Assembly: GCA_016705545.1 (NCBI GenBank)
Contig: JADIYA010000022.1
Span: 1 to 57,502 of the forward strand
DNA length: 57,502 nt
Reading direction: 5' to 3'
Origin: Flavobacteriales bacterium
GTDB lineage: Bacteria; Bacteroidota; Bacteroidia; Flavobacteriales_F; PHOS-HE28
Positions 8,186 through 15,602 of this stretch are shown here, piece by piece. The translations under genes were made by a program, and so were the position numbers. The number at the start of each line of letters is the position of its first letter. The first letter of the stretch is position 1. The notes beneath the pieces were generated by a model. That model was not told the DNA's origin, searched no databases, and worked only from the letters and a program-made list of their open reading frames with translations.

Positions 8186-10237
8186 TCAGCGCGCGATGGC
8201 GAGTCGGACCGTGGCCGTGCCGATGCTCAGGGCGTAGGTGCCTGGCGCCAATGCGGAAACATCGATCCCGGCCGCTGCGGCGCCGACCGTGGTCTGAAGC
8301 ACGCGCCGACCAGCGGCATCGAGCAGCGTGACCGGCGTGTTGGCACCCAGCAAATTCGACTGCGCGATGTGGATCCTGTCGGTGGCCGGATTCGGGTAGG
8401 CTGAGAGCACCGTGCGCGGGGCCTCGGCAACGCCCACGTTCTCATCAATATCGATAACGCCCAGCGAAGAAGTGGTAGCGTTCACGAACCAGATGCGGCC
8501 ATCGGGGCCCACCTCGATGCCCATGATGCCGGCCACGCCGGTCTGGATGCGACCCAGCTCTGCGAAGCTGCCGCCTTCACTGATGTCGAAGATCACGATG
8601 TCGCCATTGGCGTGGTCGCTCACCAGCATGTGGTCGCCGCTGAGCGCGATGCCCGCAGGCTGCACCAGCCCGGCGGTGATGATGGTCTCCCAGGTGTGGC
8701 CGCTCATCTGCGTGTACTCCACATAGCTCTCCCAAGGGCCGAAGGATGCGGCGCCGTTCACGCTGCCGCTGCGCGTATCGAGCCGCAGGATGCGCTGGTT
8801 GCCATGGTCCACCACGTAGAGCCAACCGGTGCGCTTGTCCAATTCGCAATGGCTCACGATGTGGTCGTTCGGGTCGCGCGCGATGGTGACGCCGCCGTAG
8901 CGCCGGATCACCGCATCGCCGTGCCAGGTGTTGCCCGGTCCGTGGTCCTCGCGGAAGTCGTTCATCACCACATCGCCGTTGGTGCCATCCACCACCCAGT
9001 AGCGGTTCCAGCGGTCGTGCGCGAGGCCTTGGCTGCGCGGGTTCACGTGCAGCATATCCAAGTGGCTGCCCAATGGGCCTTGGCCGGGGAAGGCGTAGAT
9101 GGCGGGATCAGCGCTCCACAACGTGGGTCCGGTGAACGGATCGCCGCCGTTCTGGTTGGCGTCGAAGATGCCGGGACTGGTGGCGAAGTTGCCGTTGTCG
9201 CCCATGGCGATGCCGGTGGGCAGGCTCATGAAATGGCCCGCGTTGGGGTCGCGCTGCCAGAGGTGGGTCTGGTTCGGTTCGCCGGGATTGAAGAAGCGCA
9301 CGGTGCTGCCACCGGTGCCGGGCACGTCCTTGTTGATGGCCCAGATCTCATTGCGCGCTGGATCGGGATGCCAGGCGAGGTCGCGCGGGGTGAGCAGGTC
9401 CTCGTCGTCATCGGCTACGATGGTGACCACCGGCGTGCCCACGAGGTATTGCGGCACCAGGTCAGGGATGGCCGCATTCACCCAAAGGTTCGCTGTTGCC
9501 GCATCGTTGGTCGGGTCCTCGTCGGCACTGCCATTCAGATCGCTGGCCCACACGGTGAGCACCGCGCCGCCGACGTTCGCCGGCATCCACGCCGTGGCGG
9601 TGAGGAACTCGAAGTTATTGCCCGAGCCGATGCTCATGCCGCTGAAGTCCTGCGTGAAGACGACGCTGCCATCGAGCGCGGCATTGAGCGTGAAGTCCGT
9701 GATGGTGGCCGAGCCGAAGTTGCGCAGCACGCCACTGAAGCGCGTCTCGAGCCCGATGCGGTTGTAGAGCGGCGTGGTAAGCGAGGTGACGCCCATGTTG
9801 AGCGCCAGGGGCTCCTGCACCAAGAAGGTGAAGATCTGGAAGCCCCCATCCTCGTCGTATTCGCCGATCACCGCGCCGTTGGCCCGCACGCGGAAGGTGG
9901 CCTGTCCGTCGCCGTAGCTATCGATGCTGATGATGTTGTACTGAACGCCTTCGTCCAGGCACCAGGGGCCCTCGGTGATGGTGCTGTTGCTCGCGTAGCC
10001 GCCAGCGGGCGAGGTCTGGGTGCCGCCGCTGGCGCAGCCCAGTGCCGTGGTGTTGCCACCGATGAAGATGGGCGCCTGGTTGCACGCGTTGCCGAAGGGC
10101 ACCAGCTGCCAATAGGTCTCGTTGCCCCAATCGTCGGTGAGCACCTCGATGGTGATCTCCATCTGCCCGGCGGGGCATTGGCTGAAGAGGGCGGCCGTGG
10201 GCATGGAAGCCAGGAGAAGAGCGGAAAGAGCGCGCAT
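8186..10237 (-). CDS. T9SS-exported propeller protein with NHL-like repeats
   Basis: This is a 683-residue secreted protein. ATG 10237 begins a signal peptide (RALSALLLASMPTAALFSQ). The next roughly 200 residues look like beta-sandwich domains (MEITIEVLTDDWGNETYW; a CARDB-like section with LNMGVTSLTTPLYNR). A repeated propeller region follows with NHL-like turns: PTGIAMGDNGNF, PAGIALSGDHMLVSDH, IMGIEVGPDGRIWFVN. The last 80 residues are a type A T9SS sorting domain (AYPNPATDRIHI to LAPGTYALSIG), which directs export and surface attachment in this phylum. A role in surface display or adhesion is inferred. TTG 10243 is an alternative start. Confidence 0.8.
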   Translation of the reverse strand: MRALSALLLASMPTAALFSQCPAGQMEITIEVLTDDWGNETYWQLVPFGNACNQAPIFIGGNTTALGCASGGTQTSPAGGYASNSTITEGPWCLDEGVQYNIISIDSYGDGQATFRVRANGAVIGEYDEDGGFQIFTFLVQEPLALNMGVTSLTTPLYNRIGLETRFSGVLRNFGSATITDFTLNAALDGSVVFTQDFSGMSIGSGNNFEFLTATAWMPANVGGAVLTVWASDLNGSADEDPTNDAATANLWVNAAIPDLVPQYLVGTPVVTIVADDDEDLLTPRDLAWHPDPARNEIWAINKDVPGTGGSTVRFFNPGEPNQTHLWQRDPNAGHFMSLPTGIAMGDNGNFATSPGIFDANQNGGDPFTGPTLWSADPAIYAFPGQGPLGSHLDMLHVNPRSQGLAHDRWNRYWVVDGTNGDVVMNDFREDHGPGNTWHGDAVIRRYGGVTIARDPNDHIVSHCELDKRTGWLYVVDHGNQRILRLDTRSGSVNGAASFGPWESYVEYTQMSGHTWETIITAGLVQPAGIALSGDHMLVSDHANGDIVIFDISEGGSFAELGRIQTGVAGIMGIEVGPDGRIWFVNATTSSLGVIDIDENVGVAEAPRTVLSAYPNPATDRIHIAQSNLLGANTPVTLLDAAGRRVLQTTVGAAAAGIDVSALAPGTYALSIGTATVRLAIAR

Positions 10238-10348
10238 TCGCAAATAGTGGTTTGGGGGCCAAGCTAACCGATGTGCTCAGTGGCTGGCAGCGACTCGCTG
10301 AGAGACGGGGCACCAGCCTTGGATGGCCGCAAGCAGCCGACGGATCCT

Positions 10349-10897
10349 TCAGTCCGAGGCCAGTCGGGCGTATACCGCGGAGTCGAGCTGCGTGCCTTGC
10401 CAGTGCATGTTGCCGCGCAAGGTGCCTTCGTACCGGTAACCGCTGCGCTCGAGCAAGCCGCGCGATGCCGCGTTGGCTGGATCCGTGATGGCTTCGATCC
10501 GCCAGAAGCCCATGCCGAATCCATGCGCTGTCACGGCGATCAAGGCTTCCGTCATCAACCCCTGGCGCCAATGATCCGGACTAAGGAGGTAGCCCACCTC
10601 TGCCGTGTAGTGCTCGGGCCGGAGCCGGTAGAAGCCAATCGTGCCAAGGAGCTTGGTCGCATCGGGAAGACTGATGCCCCAGGTGATGCCGGTCCCTTTG
10701 CTCCGGCCCTCGGCGATCTGTTCGATGAGTCCGGCGGCGTCCTGCTCTGTGCTGGCGCGCGGGCGGGCCAGATGCCGCATCACGCGTTCATCGGTGCGCA
10801 AGGCGAAGAGCGCGGGCGCATCGGCAGCGGTGATTTCGCGCAGCACCAAGCGTTCGGTGCGCAGGACCGGGAATGCGGAGAGATCGAGTTCAAGCAT
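10349..10897 (-). CDS. GNAT N-acetyltransferase, RimJ/RimL-like
   Basis: The 182-residue product matches the Acetyltransf_3 branch. It has an N-terminal strand with LRTERLVLREITAADAPALF, then GTIGFYRLRPEHYTAEVGYLLSPDHWRQGLMTEAL, where the acetyl-CoA loop lies near HWRQGLMTEA, and a C-terminal NAASRGLLERSGYRYEG. Members acetylate protein N-termini, polyamines or small amines; the substrate cannot be told from sequence. The start lies 3 bases after the stop of the alpha/beta hydrolase gene, so the two are probably cotranscribed. Confidence 0.82.
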   Translation of the reverse strand: MLELDLSAFPVLRTERLVLREITAADAPALFALRTDERVMRHLARPRASTEQDAAGLIEQIAEGRSKGTGITWGISLPDATKLLGTIGFYRLRPEHYTAEVGYLLSPDHWRQGLMTEALIAVTAHGFGMGFWRIEAITDPANAASRGLLERSGYRYEGTLRGNMHWQGTQLDSAVYARLASD

Positions 10898-10900
10898 GGT

Positions 10901-11650
10901 TCACGCAAGTTGCTTGAGGAACAGCGACACCTCCGCATTGAACTGCTCCGGCGCTTCCACGCTACTGAGATGCGCAGCGCCCTCGATCACTATCAATCGA
11001 CTACCGGGCAAAGCAGCATGCATGGCTTCGCTGGTAGGCAGGGGCATCAGCGCATCATCGCTACCGGTGATGATCAGTGCGGGTCCGTTGAAGTTGCGCA
11101 GCACATGCGTGCGGTCGGCACGGAGGGCCATGCCGCGTGATGCCGCTGCGATGGCCTCTGGCCGTTGGCTTGCCATGATCGCTTCAACGCGTGCGGTCGC
11201 ATCGGGCTGCTCCCGCCGTGTGCGTTCACTGAGCACCTTCGGGATCATCGCGCGGGCGATCACGGCCGCGCCTTTGTCCAACGCATCCAATGCGGTCTGT
11301 TCGCGTGCGGTCTTGCCTGCATCGGTGTCGGCGTTCGATCGGGTGTTGCAGAGAATCAGCCCCTGCACGCGTTCGGGCCATTGCTCCGCGAAGGCCATGG
11401 CCACGTACCCGCCCATGCTCAGGCCGCAAAGCACGGCGCGCTCGATGCCGCGCCCATCGAGCAACGCGCGCAGGTCATCGGCATAGGCTTCCATGGACAT
11501 GGCGCTTGGCAGTTCACGACGGTCAGTGCCGAAGCCGCGCAGATCGGGCGCGAGCACCTCAGCAACCGATGAGAGGCCTTCGACCTGCGGTTGCCAGAAG
11601 CTCCCGTCGAGCGGGAAGCCGTGGATGAGGATCAATGCAGGCTTCGGCAT
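10901..11650 (-). CDS. Alpha/beta-fold hydrolase
   Basis: The 249-residue hydrolase has the family features in order: oxyanion motif LIHGFPLDGSFW, LAPDLRGFG, nucleophile elbow CGLSMGGYVA, acid region ITGSDDALMP, and the catalytic histidine in EGAAHLSSVEAPEQFN. It resembles 3-oxoadipate enol-lactonase-like and general esterase branches, and the substrate is not identifiable. ATG 11650 was chosen as it gives MPKPALILIHG; the longer frame adds a non-conserved lead. CAACTTTGG six bases upstream of this ATG resembles the local promoter pattern with one change. Downstream is a GNAT gene, 3 bases away. Confidence 0.82.
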   Translation of the reverse strand: MPKPALILIHGFPLDGSFWQPQVEGLSSVAEVLAPDLRGFGTDRRELPSAMSMEAYADDLRALLDGRGIERAVLCGLSMGGYVAMAFAEQWPERVQGLILCNTRSNADTDAGKTAREQTALDALDKGAAVIARAMIPKVLSERTRREQPDATARVEAIMASQRPEAIAAASRGMALRADRTHVLRNFNGPALIITGSDDALMPLPTSEAMHAALPGSRLIVIEGAAHLSSVEAPEQFNAEVSLFLKQLA

Positions 11651-11696
11651 TGCGCCAAAGTTGGTGGCTCGCGCGCTTCGATGGATCTTCGCGGGC

Positions 11697-12788
11697 ATGC
11701 GGATGTTCATCTCGCTCGTGGCGCTCGCGCCAATCCTTGCCTGCGCCAAGGACTACGTGGTGCCCATGAGCGATGTGGCCGGCTTCTTCGCGACGCTCCC
11801 CAAAGACGCGACGCGTGTGAGCTTCAGTGCTGCGGCCGTGTACAAGTGCAACACCGACATCGTGCTGCCCGACGCCCAACTGCTCGTGATCGATGGGGCA
11901 GGGGCGAAGCTGGTGCTCGGGCCCAACAGCAACGGTTTCACACGCGCGATCAAGGACCAGAAGGATGCGCTGGCCCGCGTGGGCAGCCGCTACGCGATCC
12001 GCGATTTCGCGGCGATTGAGGGCGGCAAGAAGGCCATCGATCTGAAGGCCACGCTGGGCAGCGTGATCGAGAACGTGCGCTTCGTGGGACAGAGCGAGGC
12101 GGCCATCGACCTGCGCTTCTGCCTGATGGCGCGCATGAGCAACGTGCTGGTCACGAACCCCAAGGCGCGCGGCATCGTGGTGCGCCAAGGCGATTGGCCC
12201 GGCGCATCGTGGAGCAACAGCCAGAGCAACCACACGGTGCTGGAGCAATGCCGCGTGTATTGCACGGCCACCACCACGCAAGCCTTCAGCGTGCTGCACA
12301 GCAGCGGCGTGCGCCTGACGGATTGCATCAGCGAGGGCGCGCCCTGCGATCACGACCTCTTCCTCAGCGCCGCGATCGATGGCCGGGAAGACCAGCCCGC
12401 GCGCAATACCGTGGTGAAGCAGTTCGCGCTCTCGAACTTCCATGTGGAGCACGCCGCCCGCAAGGCCAGCATCCATGTGAACATGCCGCCGCGCGCTGCC
12501 GTCGATCTCAGCGGCATCTACTGGAACGGCAAGATGAGCGCGCCGGTGATCGATTACATCAGCGGACAGCTCAACCTCAGCAGCATCGGCTGGTGGGACG
12601 ATGGCTTCGTGATCGCCTCGCGGGTGTCGGCGCCGCGCATCAGCATCGATCGCTGCAACGCCGCGCTGAAGGTGGGCGCGGTCATGGGCGGAGGAAAGCG
12701 GGCCGGTGCCTTGCAGCTGCGCGAGCCGCTGCCGGGCAATGAAGTGCTGAAGCTGGATTACGTGAAGGTCACGCGACCGAGCATGTGA
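11697..12788 (+). CDS. Secreted beta-helix-type protein
   Basis: The 363-residue protein has a signal peptide (MFISLVALAPILACA); a second ATG at 11703 is possible. The body resembles a right-handed parallel beta-helix of the pectate-lyase type: DAQLLVIDGAGAKLVLG, GSVIENVRFVGQSEAAIDL, MSNVLVTNPKARGIVVRQG, SGVRLTDCISEG and FALSNFHVEHAARKASI. No pectin-lyase catalytic residues were recognised. The gene overlaps or abuts the CPBP protease gene (stop TGA 12786-12788; next ATG 12791), so the two are probably cotranscribed. Carbohydrate binding or cleavage is possible but not shown. Confidence 0.65.
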   Translation: MRMFISLVALAPILACAKDYVVPMSDVAGFFATLPKDATRVSFSAAAVYKCNTDIVLPDAQLLVIDGAGAKLVLGPNSNGFTRAIKDQKDALARVGSRYAIRDFAAIEGGKKAIDLKATLGSVIENVRFVGQSEAAIDLRFCLMARMSNVLVTNPKARGIVVRQGDWPGASWSNSQSNHTVLEQCRVYCTATTTQAFSVLHSSGVRLTDCISEGAPCDHDLFLSAAIDGREDQPARNTVVKQFALSNFHVEHAARKASIHVNMPPRAAVDLSGIYWNGKMSAPVIDYISGQLNLSSIGWWDDGFVIASRVSAPRISIDRCNAALKVGAVMGGGKRAGALQLREPLPGNEVLKLDYVKVTRPSM

Positions 12789-12790
12789 GC

Positions 12791-13738
12791 ATGAGCGATA
12801 CGAACCAACGCCTCGTGCGCTATTGCGCCATCGCCTTCGGCTTCACCTGGCTGCTCGCGGGCCTTGGCTGGCTCTTCGGGATCAACGCGGGATCGGGGTT
12901 GGGATACATGGCGCTCGCTGCTCTCTGCATGCTGGGTCCGGCGATCGCGGCGATCATCTGCCAGCGCCATTTCGATCGCCGATCCTGGAGCGGTCTCGGG
13001 TTGCGCATCGCCGGAACGAATGGACGCATCCTCGTCGGCACCATCGCCGTAGGCCTCTCGCTATCGCCGCTCTACCTGCTGGTGCAGCACCTTTTCGGCG
13101 ATGTGCTGGGCTTCGCCTTGTTCGGCCATGCCGAGGTGAGCACCACGCGCCTGGCGTCGGCATTGCTTGAACTGAGCGCCCAGTTCGGTGCGTCACCGGC
13201 TGATGCAGCGAAGAACGCCTGGATGCTGGAGATTCCTGCTTGGCTGCTGCTCATCGGTGTGCAGGTGGTGGCCGTGCTCTCGGCCTTCTCGTTGAACCTC
13301 GTCTTCATGCTCGGCGAGGAATTGGGCTGGCGCGGCTATCTGTACCAGGAGCTGCAGGGGTGGAGCGCGCTTGGGCGGATCGGCTTCACGGGTGTTCTCT
13401 GGGGGCTGTGGCATGCGCCATTGATCGCCATGGGCCACAACTATCCGGGCTATCCCGTCATCGGCATCGGCATGATGGTGCTGTTCTGCCTGCTCGCGTC
13501 CTTCATCTTCGATTGGTCACGCACGCGGAGCGCCAGCATCTGGTCGTCGGCTGTGCTTCATGGCATCATCAACGGCAGTGCCGGTGGCGCCGTGCTCTTC
13601 GCGTGGGGCGGGCATCCGCTCGTGGGCTCGGTGGTCGGCTTGGCGGGCTTCATGGTCCTGGCCTTGGTCATTCTCGCCATCCTGATGCTCGATGGCGTCT
13701 ATCGGCGGTCGCTGCTCGGAAAGGCCATAGCGGCCTAG
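12791..13738 (+). CDS. CPBP family intramembrane metalloprotease
   Basis: The 315-residue polytopic membrane protein has about eight hydrophobic segments. The CPBP (CAAX protease and bacteriocin-processing) motifs are clear: EELGWRGY with Glu176-Glu177 and Arg181, GVLWGLWHAPL with His208, and AVLHGIINGSAGG. Family members cleave within membranes; some process prenylated proteins or peptides, and many bacterial members have no known substrate. GTG 12785 would overlap the upstream stop by 4 bases; ATG 12791 is preferred. The upstream partner is a secreted beta-helix protein, so a functional link is possible. Confidence 0.85.
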   Translation: MSDTNQRLVRYCAIAFGFTWLLAGLGWLFGINAGSGLGYMALAALCMLGPAIAAIICQRHFDRRSWSGLGLRIAGTNGRILVGTIAVGLSLSPLYLLVQHLFGDVLGFALFGHAEVSTTRLASALLELSAQFGASPADAAKNAWMLEIPAWLLLIGVQVVAVLSAFSLNLVFMLGEELGWRGYLYQELQGWSALGRIGFTGVLWGLWHAPLIAMGHNYPGYPVIGIGMMVLFCLLASFIFDWSRTRSASIWSSAVLHGIINGSAGGAVLFAWGGHPLVGSVVGLAGFMVLALVILAILMLDGVYRRSLLGKAIAA

Positions 13739-13950
13739 GCCACCACCTCAATCCTCGCTCCCTCGCACTCCACCACCTGGCCTGCGCGGATCTTGTTGGT
13801 CTTGCGCATTTCCACCTGGCCATCCACTTTCACACGCCCTTCTGCAACGAGCTGCTTCCCCTGCCCACCGCTGTCGCACACGCCGGCGAGCTTCAGCAAT
13901 TGATTCAGCTCGATGTACTCGCCGCGCAGCTCGATGGTGATGGTGGCCAT
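13735..13950 (-). CDS. S4-domain RNA-binding protein, YbcJ-like
   Basis: This 71-residue protein consists only of an S4 RNA-binding domain: IELNQLLKLAGVCDSGGQGKQLVAEGRVKVDG, followed by MRKTNKIRAGQVVEC. The length and order match the YbcJ/YaaA-type S4 family, thought to bind structured RNA. Its stop codon overlaps that of the CPBP gene by 4 bases, on the opposite strand. The sequence TTCCTTTG ends 4 bases before its ATG, resembling the local promoter pattern. Confidence 0.85.
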   Translation of the reverse strand: MATITIELRGEYIELNQLLKLAGVCDSGGQGKQLVAEGRVKVDGQVEMRKTNKIRAGQVVECEGARIEVVA

Positions 13951-13990
13951 GCCGCAAAGGAAGCGCGGATAGAGCCCCGCCGCTCGCCGA

Positions 13991-14410
13991 TCAGAGCGGC
14001 TTGATGAAGTGGTACCCGCGCTTCATGAAGCCATGGCGCTCATAGAAGCGATGGCCCGCGGTGTTCTCCAAGTAGGCATCGAGCATCACATTCATGCAGC
14101 CTTCGCGCTGCGCGATGCGGATCAGCTCGTCCACGAGCAACTGCCCGATGCCGCGCGAACGGTGCTTGGCATCCACCACGAAGTTGTCGATCTCGAGGTA
14201 GCGCCCGCAGTAGAGCTTGTGTCCGATCCAATAGCCGCTGAGGCCCAGGCACGCATCGCCCTCGAAGGCGGCGAGCATGGCGTAACGATGCGGGATCATG
14301 GCCTCGAGGAGCGATCGGTATTCCGCTGTCGTCAACGAAGGCGTGAGCTGCTGGATCAAGTTGAGGTGAGGCAGCATCTCCTCCACGGTGATCAGGCGGC
14401 GCAGTTCCAT
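13991..14410 (-). CDS. GNAT N-acetyltransferase
   Basis: This is a 139-residue single-domain acetyltransferase. The family core is visible: LGLSGYWIGHKLYCGRYLEIDNFVVDAKHRSRGIGQLLVDEL, with the acetyl-CoA-binding R-x-x-G-I-G loop (RSRGIG), and the C-terminal NTAGHRFYERHGFMKRGYHF. The substrate is unknown. TTCCTTTGCCGC directly before the ATG is identical in pattern to that before the S4 gene just downstream on the same strand, and about 40 bases separate the two genes. Confidence 0.82.
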   Translation of the reverse strand: MELRRLITVEEMLPHLNLIQQLTPSLTTAEYRSLLEAMIPHRYAMLAAFEGDACLGLSGYWIGHKLYCGRYLEIDNFVVDAKHRSRGIGQLLVDELIRIAQREGCMNVMLDAYLENTAGHRFYERHGFMKRGYHFIKPL

Positions 14411-14468
14411 GCGGCAAAGGAAGCGGCTGAGCTGTGGCCTGTTACTTTTTCAGCCTGAACCGATTGGC

Positions 14469-15287
14469 ATGAATCGTTCTCTGTTCGCCCTGCTCGCGCA
14501 TGGCTCGCTTTCCATCGCTGCTGCGCAAGCGCAGGAGGCGGTCCCGCTGGTTCTTGGTGAGAAGCGCGTGCTTCATTCAAGGGCGCTGGGAGAGGAGCGC
14601 ATGCTGCACATCCGGCTTCCCATGGATTACTCGCCGGACAGCGCTTGCCGGTATCCGGTGATCTACGCGCTCGATGGCGGGCTCGATGAGGATTTCTTCC
14701 ACTTGGCCGGCCTCGTCGATTTCGCCAGCATGCCGTGGATCAACTGGCTCCCTCAGACCATCGTCGTCGGCATCGCCAACACCGATCGCAAGCGCGACTT
14801 CACGCACCCCACCACGATCATCAAGGACAAGGAGCAGTTCCCCACCACGGGCGGCTCGGCGAACTTCATCCGATTCCTCGGTGATGAGCTGATCCCGTTC
14901 ATCGATTCCACATATCGAACCAGCAGTGAACGGACGCTGATCGGACAGTCGCTGGGCGGGCTGCTGGCCGCCGAAGTGCTCATGGAGCGGCCCGAGCTCT
15001 TCACACGGTACATGGTGGTGAGCCCGAGCCTTTGGTGGGACAATGGATCGGTGCTGGCCCGCGAGGCCGCTTTCACGAAGCTACCTGACACCGCGCCCAA
15101 GCAGGTGTGGATCGCGGTGGGGAAGGAGGGGAAGGTGATGGTGAACGGAGCGAGGAGGCTCGCCCGTCTGCTCCAAAGGAACCCAGCGATCCAGGTGCGG
15201 ATGAATGTGATGCCGCGCCATGATCACGGCAACATCCTGCATCAAGCCGTGCTCGATGCCGTGCGTTGGATGAAGGAGGGCGATTGA
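14469..15287 (+). CDS. Secreted alpha/beta hydrolase, IroE/Fes-like esterase
   Basis: The 272-residue protein has a signal peptide (NRSLFALLAHGSLSIAAAQAQ). The fold is that of the esterase family found in enterochelin esterases and S-formylglutathione hydrolase relatives: YPVIYALDGGLDEDFF, the nucleophile elbow LIGQSLGGLLA, YMVVSPSLWWDN, and a C-terminal catalytic histidine in PRHDHGNILHQAVLDA. A siderophore esterase role is possible but there are no siderophore genes nearby. The TGA stop (15285-15287) coincides with the first bases of the 8-bp target duplication of the adjacent MITE-like element, which therefore inserted exactly at the end of this gene without changing the protein. Confidence 0.8.
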   Translation: MNRSLFALLAHGSLSIAAAQAQEAVPLVLGEKRVLHSRALGEERMLHIRLPMDYSPDSACRYPVIYALDGGLDEDFFHLAGLVDFASMPWINWLPQTIVVGIANTDRKRDFTHPTTIIKDKEQFPTTGGSANFIRFLGDELIPFIDSTYRTSSERTLIGQSLGGLLAAEVLMERPELFTRYMVVSPSLWWDNGSVLAREAAFTKLPDTAPKQVWIAVGKEGKVMVNGARRLARLLQRNPAIQVRMNVMPRHDHGNILHQAVLDAVRWMKEGD

Positions 15288-15292
15288 GCGGC
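15285..15292 (+). repeat. Target-site duplication, left copy (TGAGCGGC)
   Basis: TGAGCGGC immediately precedes the left inverted repeat and recurs exactly at 15568-15575 after the right one. It includes the stop codon of the esterase gene. Confidence 0.85.
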
Positions 15293-15567
15293 GGTAGTGT
15301 CTCAGTTTGCGAAGTCTCAATGCCGAGTATCATTTCCACCTTTCCCTTGATGGACCCCGCATCAACTCTGCGGGGCTTCCGCCAAAGATCAACCACGGCC
15401 AAAGCCGCAGTCCCGGCTCGCACAAGGCCCGCAGCACAGGCTATCCGAGCCGGGCGCGGCCGCGCTGGCCGTGGACACCTACCGCACGTGGTTTCTGAAC
15501 CGCTCTACCCTAGCCGCTAGCTGGGCTGCATCAACCCTGGTGCATTGGCTCAAACTGAGACACTACC
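15293..15567. mobile_element. MITE-like non-autonomous element, 275 bp
   Basis: The element is bounded by perfect 17-bp terminal inverted repeats: GGTAGTGTCTCAGTTTG at 15293-15309 and its reverse complement at 15551-15567. It is flanked by identical 8-bp direct repeats (TGAGCGGC). The inside is rich in secondary structure: a hairpin CCCCGCA/TGCGGGG at 15355-15375 and a longer one CCCGGCTCG/CGAGCCGGG at 15412-15454. No transposase motif was recognised in any internal reading frame, so it would need an enzyme in trans. An 8-bp duplication with GG-starting ends is compatible with IS1595-, ISL3- or IS256-related elements; the family assignment is a guess. It fills the gap between the esterase and the downstream T9SS protein gene. 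Confidence 0.85.
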
Positions 15568-15575
15568 TGAGCGGC
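15568..15575 (+). repeat. Target-site duplication, right copy (TGAGCGGC)
   Basis: This is the right copy of the 8-bp duplication, directly after the right inverted repeat and 27 bases before the next start codon. Confidence 0.85.
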
Positions 15576-15584
15576 ATGGCCGTC

Positions 15585-15592
15585 TATATTCG
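15585..15592 (+). promoter_or_regulatory. -7 promoter element (TATATTCG) beside the MITE
   Basis: TATATTCG ends 10 bases before ATG 15603. It lies outside the MITE, 10 bases beyond the right target duplication, so the upstream half of this promoter now lies within the element. Confidence 0.45.
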
Positions 15593-15602
15593 ACCATTCA
15601 TC

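Noticed and set aside
15307..15498. Open frames inside the MITE
   Set aside because: They are short and GC-driven, show no transposase motif (no DDE spacing, no zinc ribbon) and are better explained as non-coding structure.
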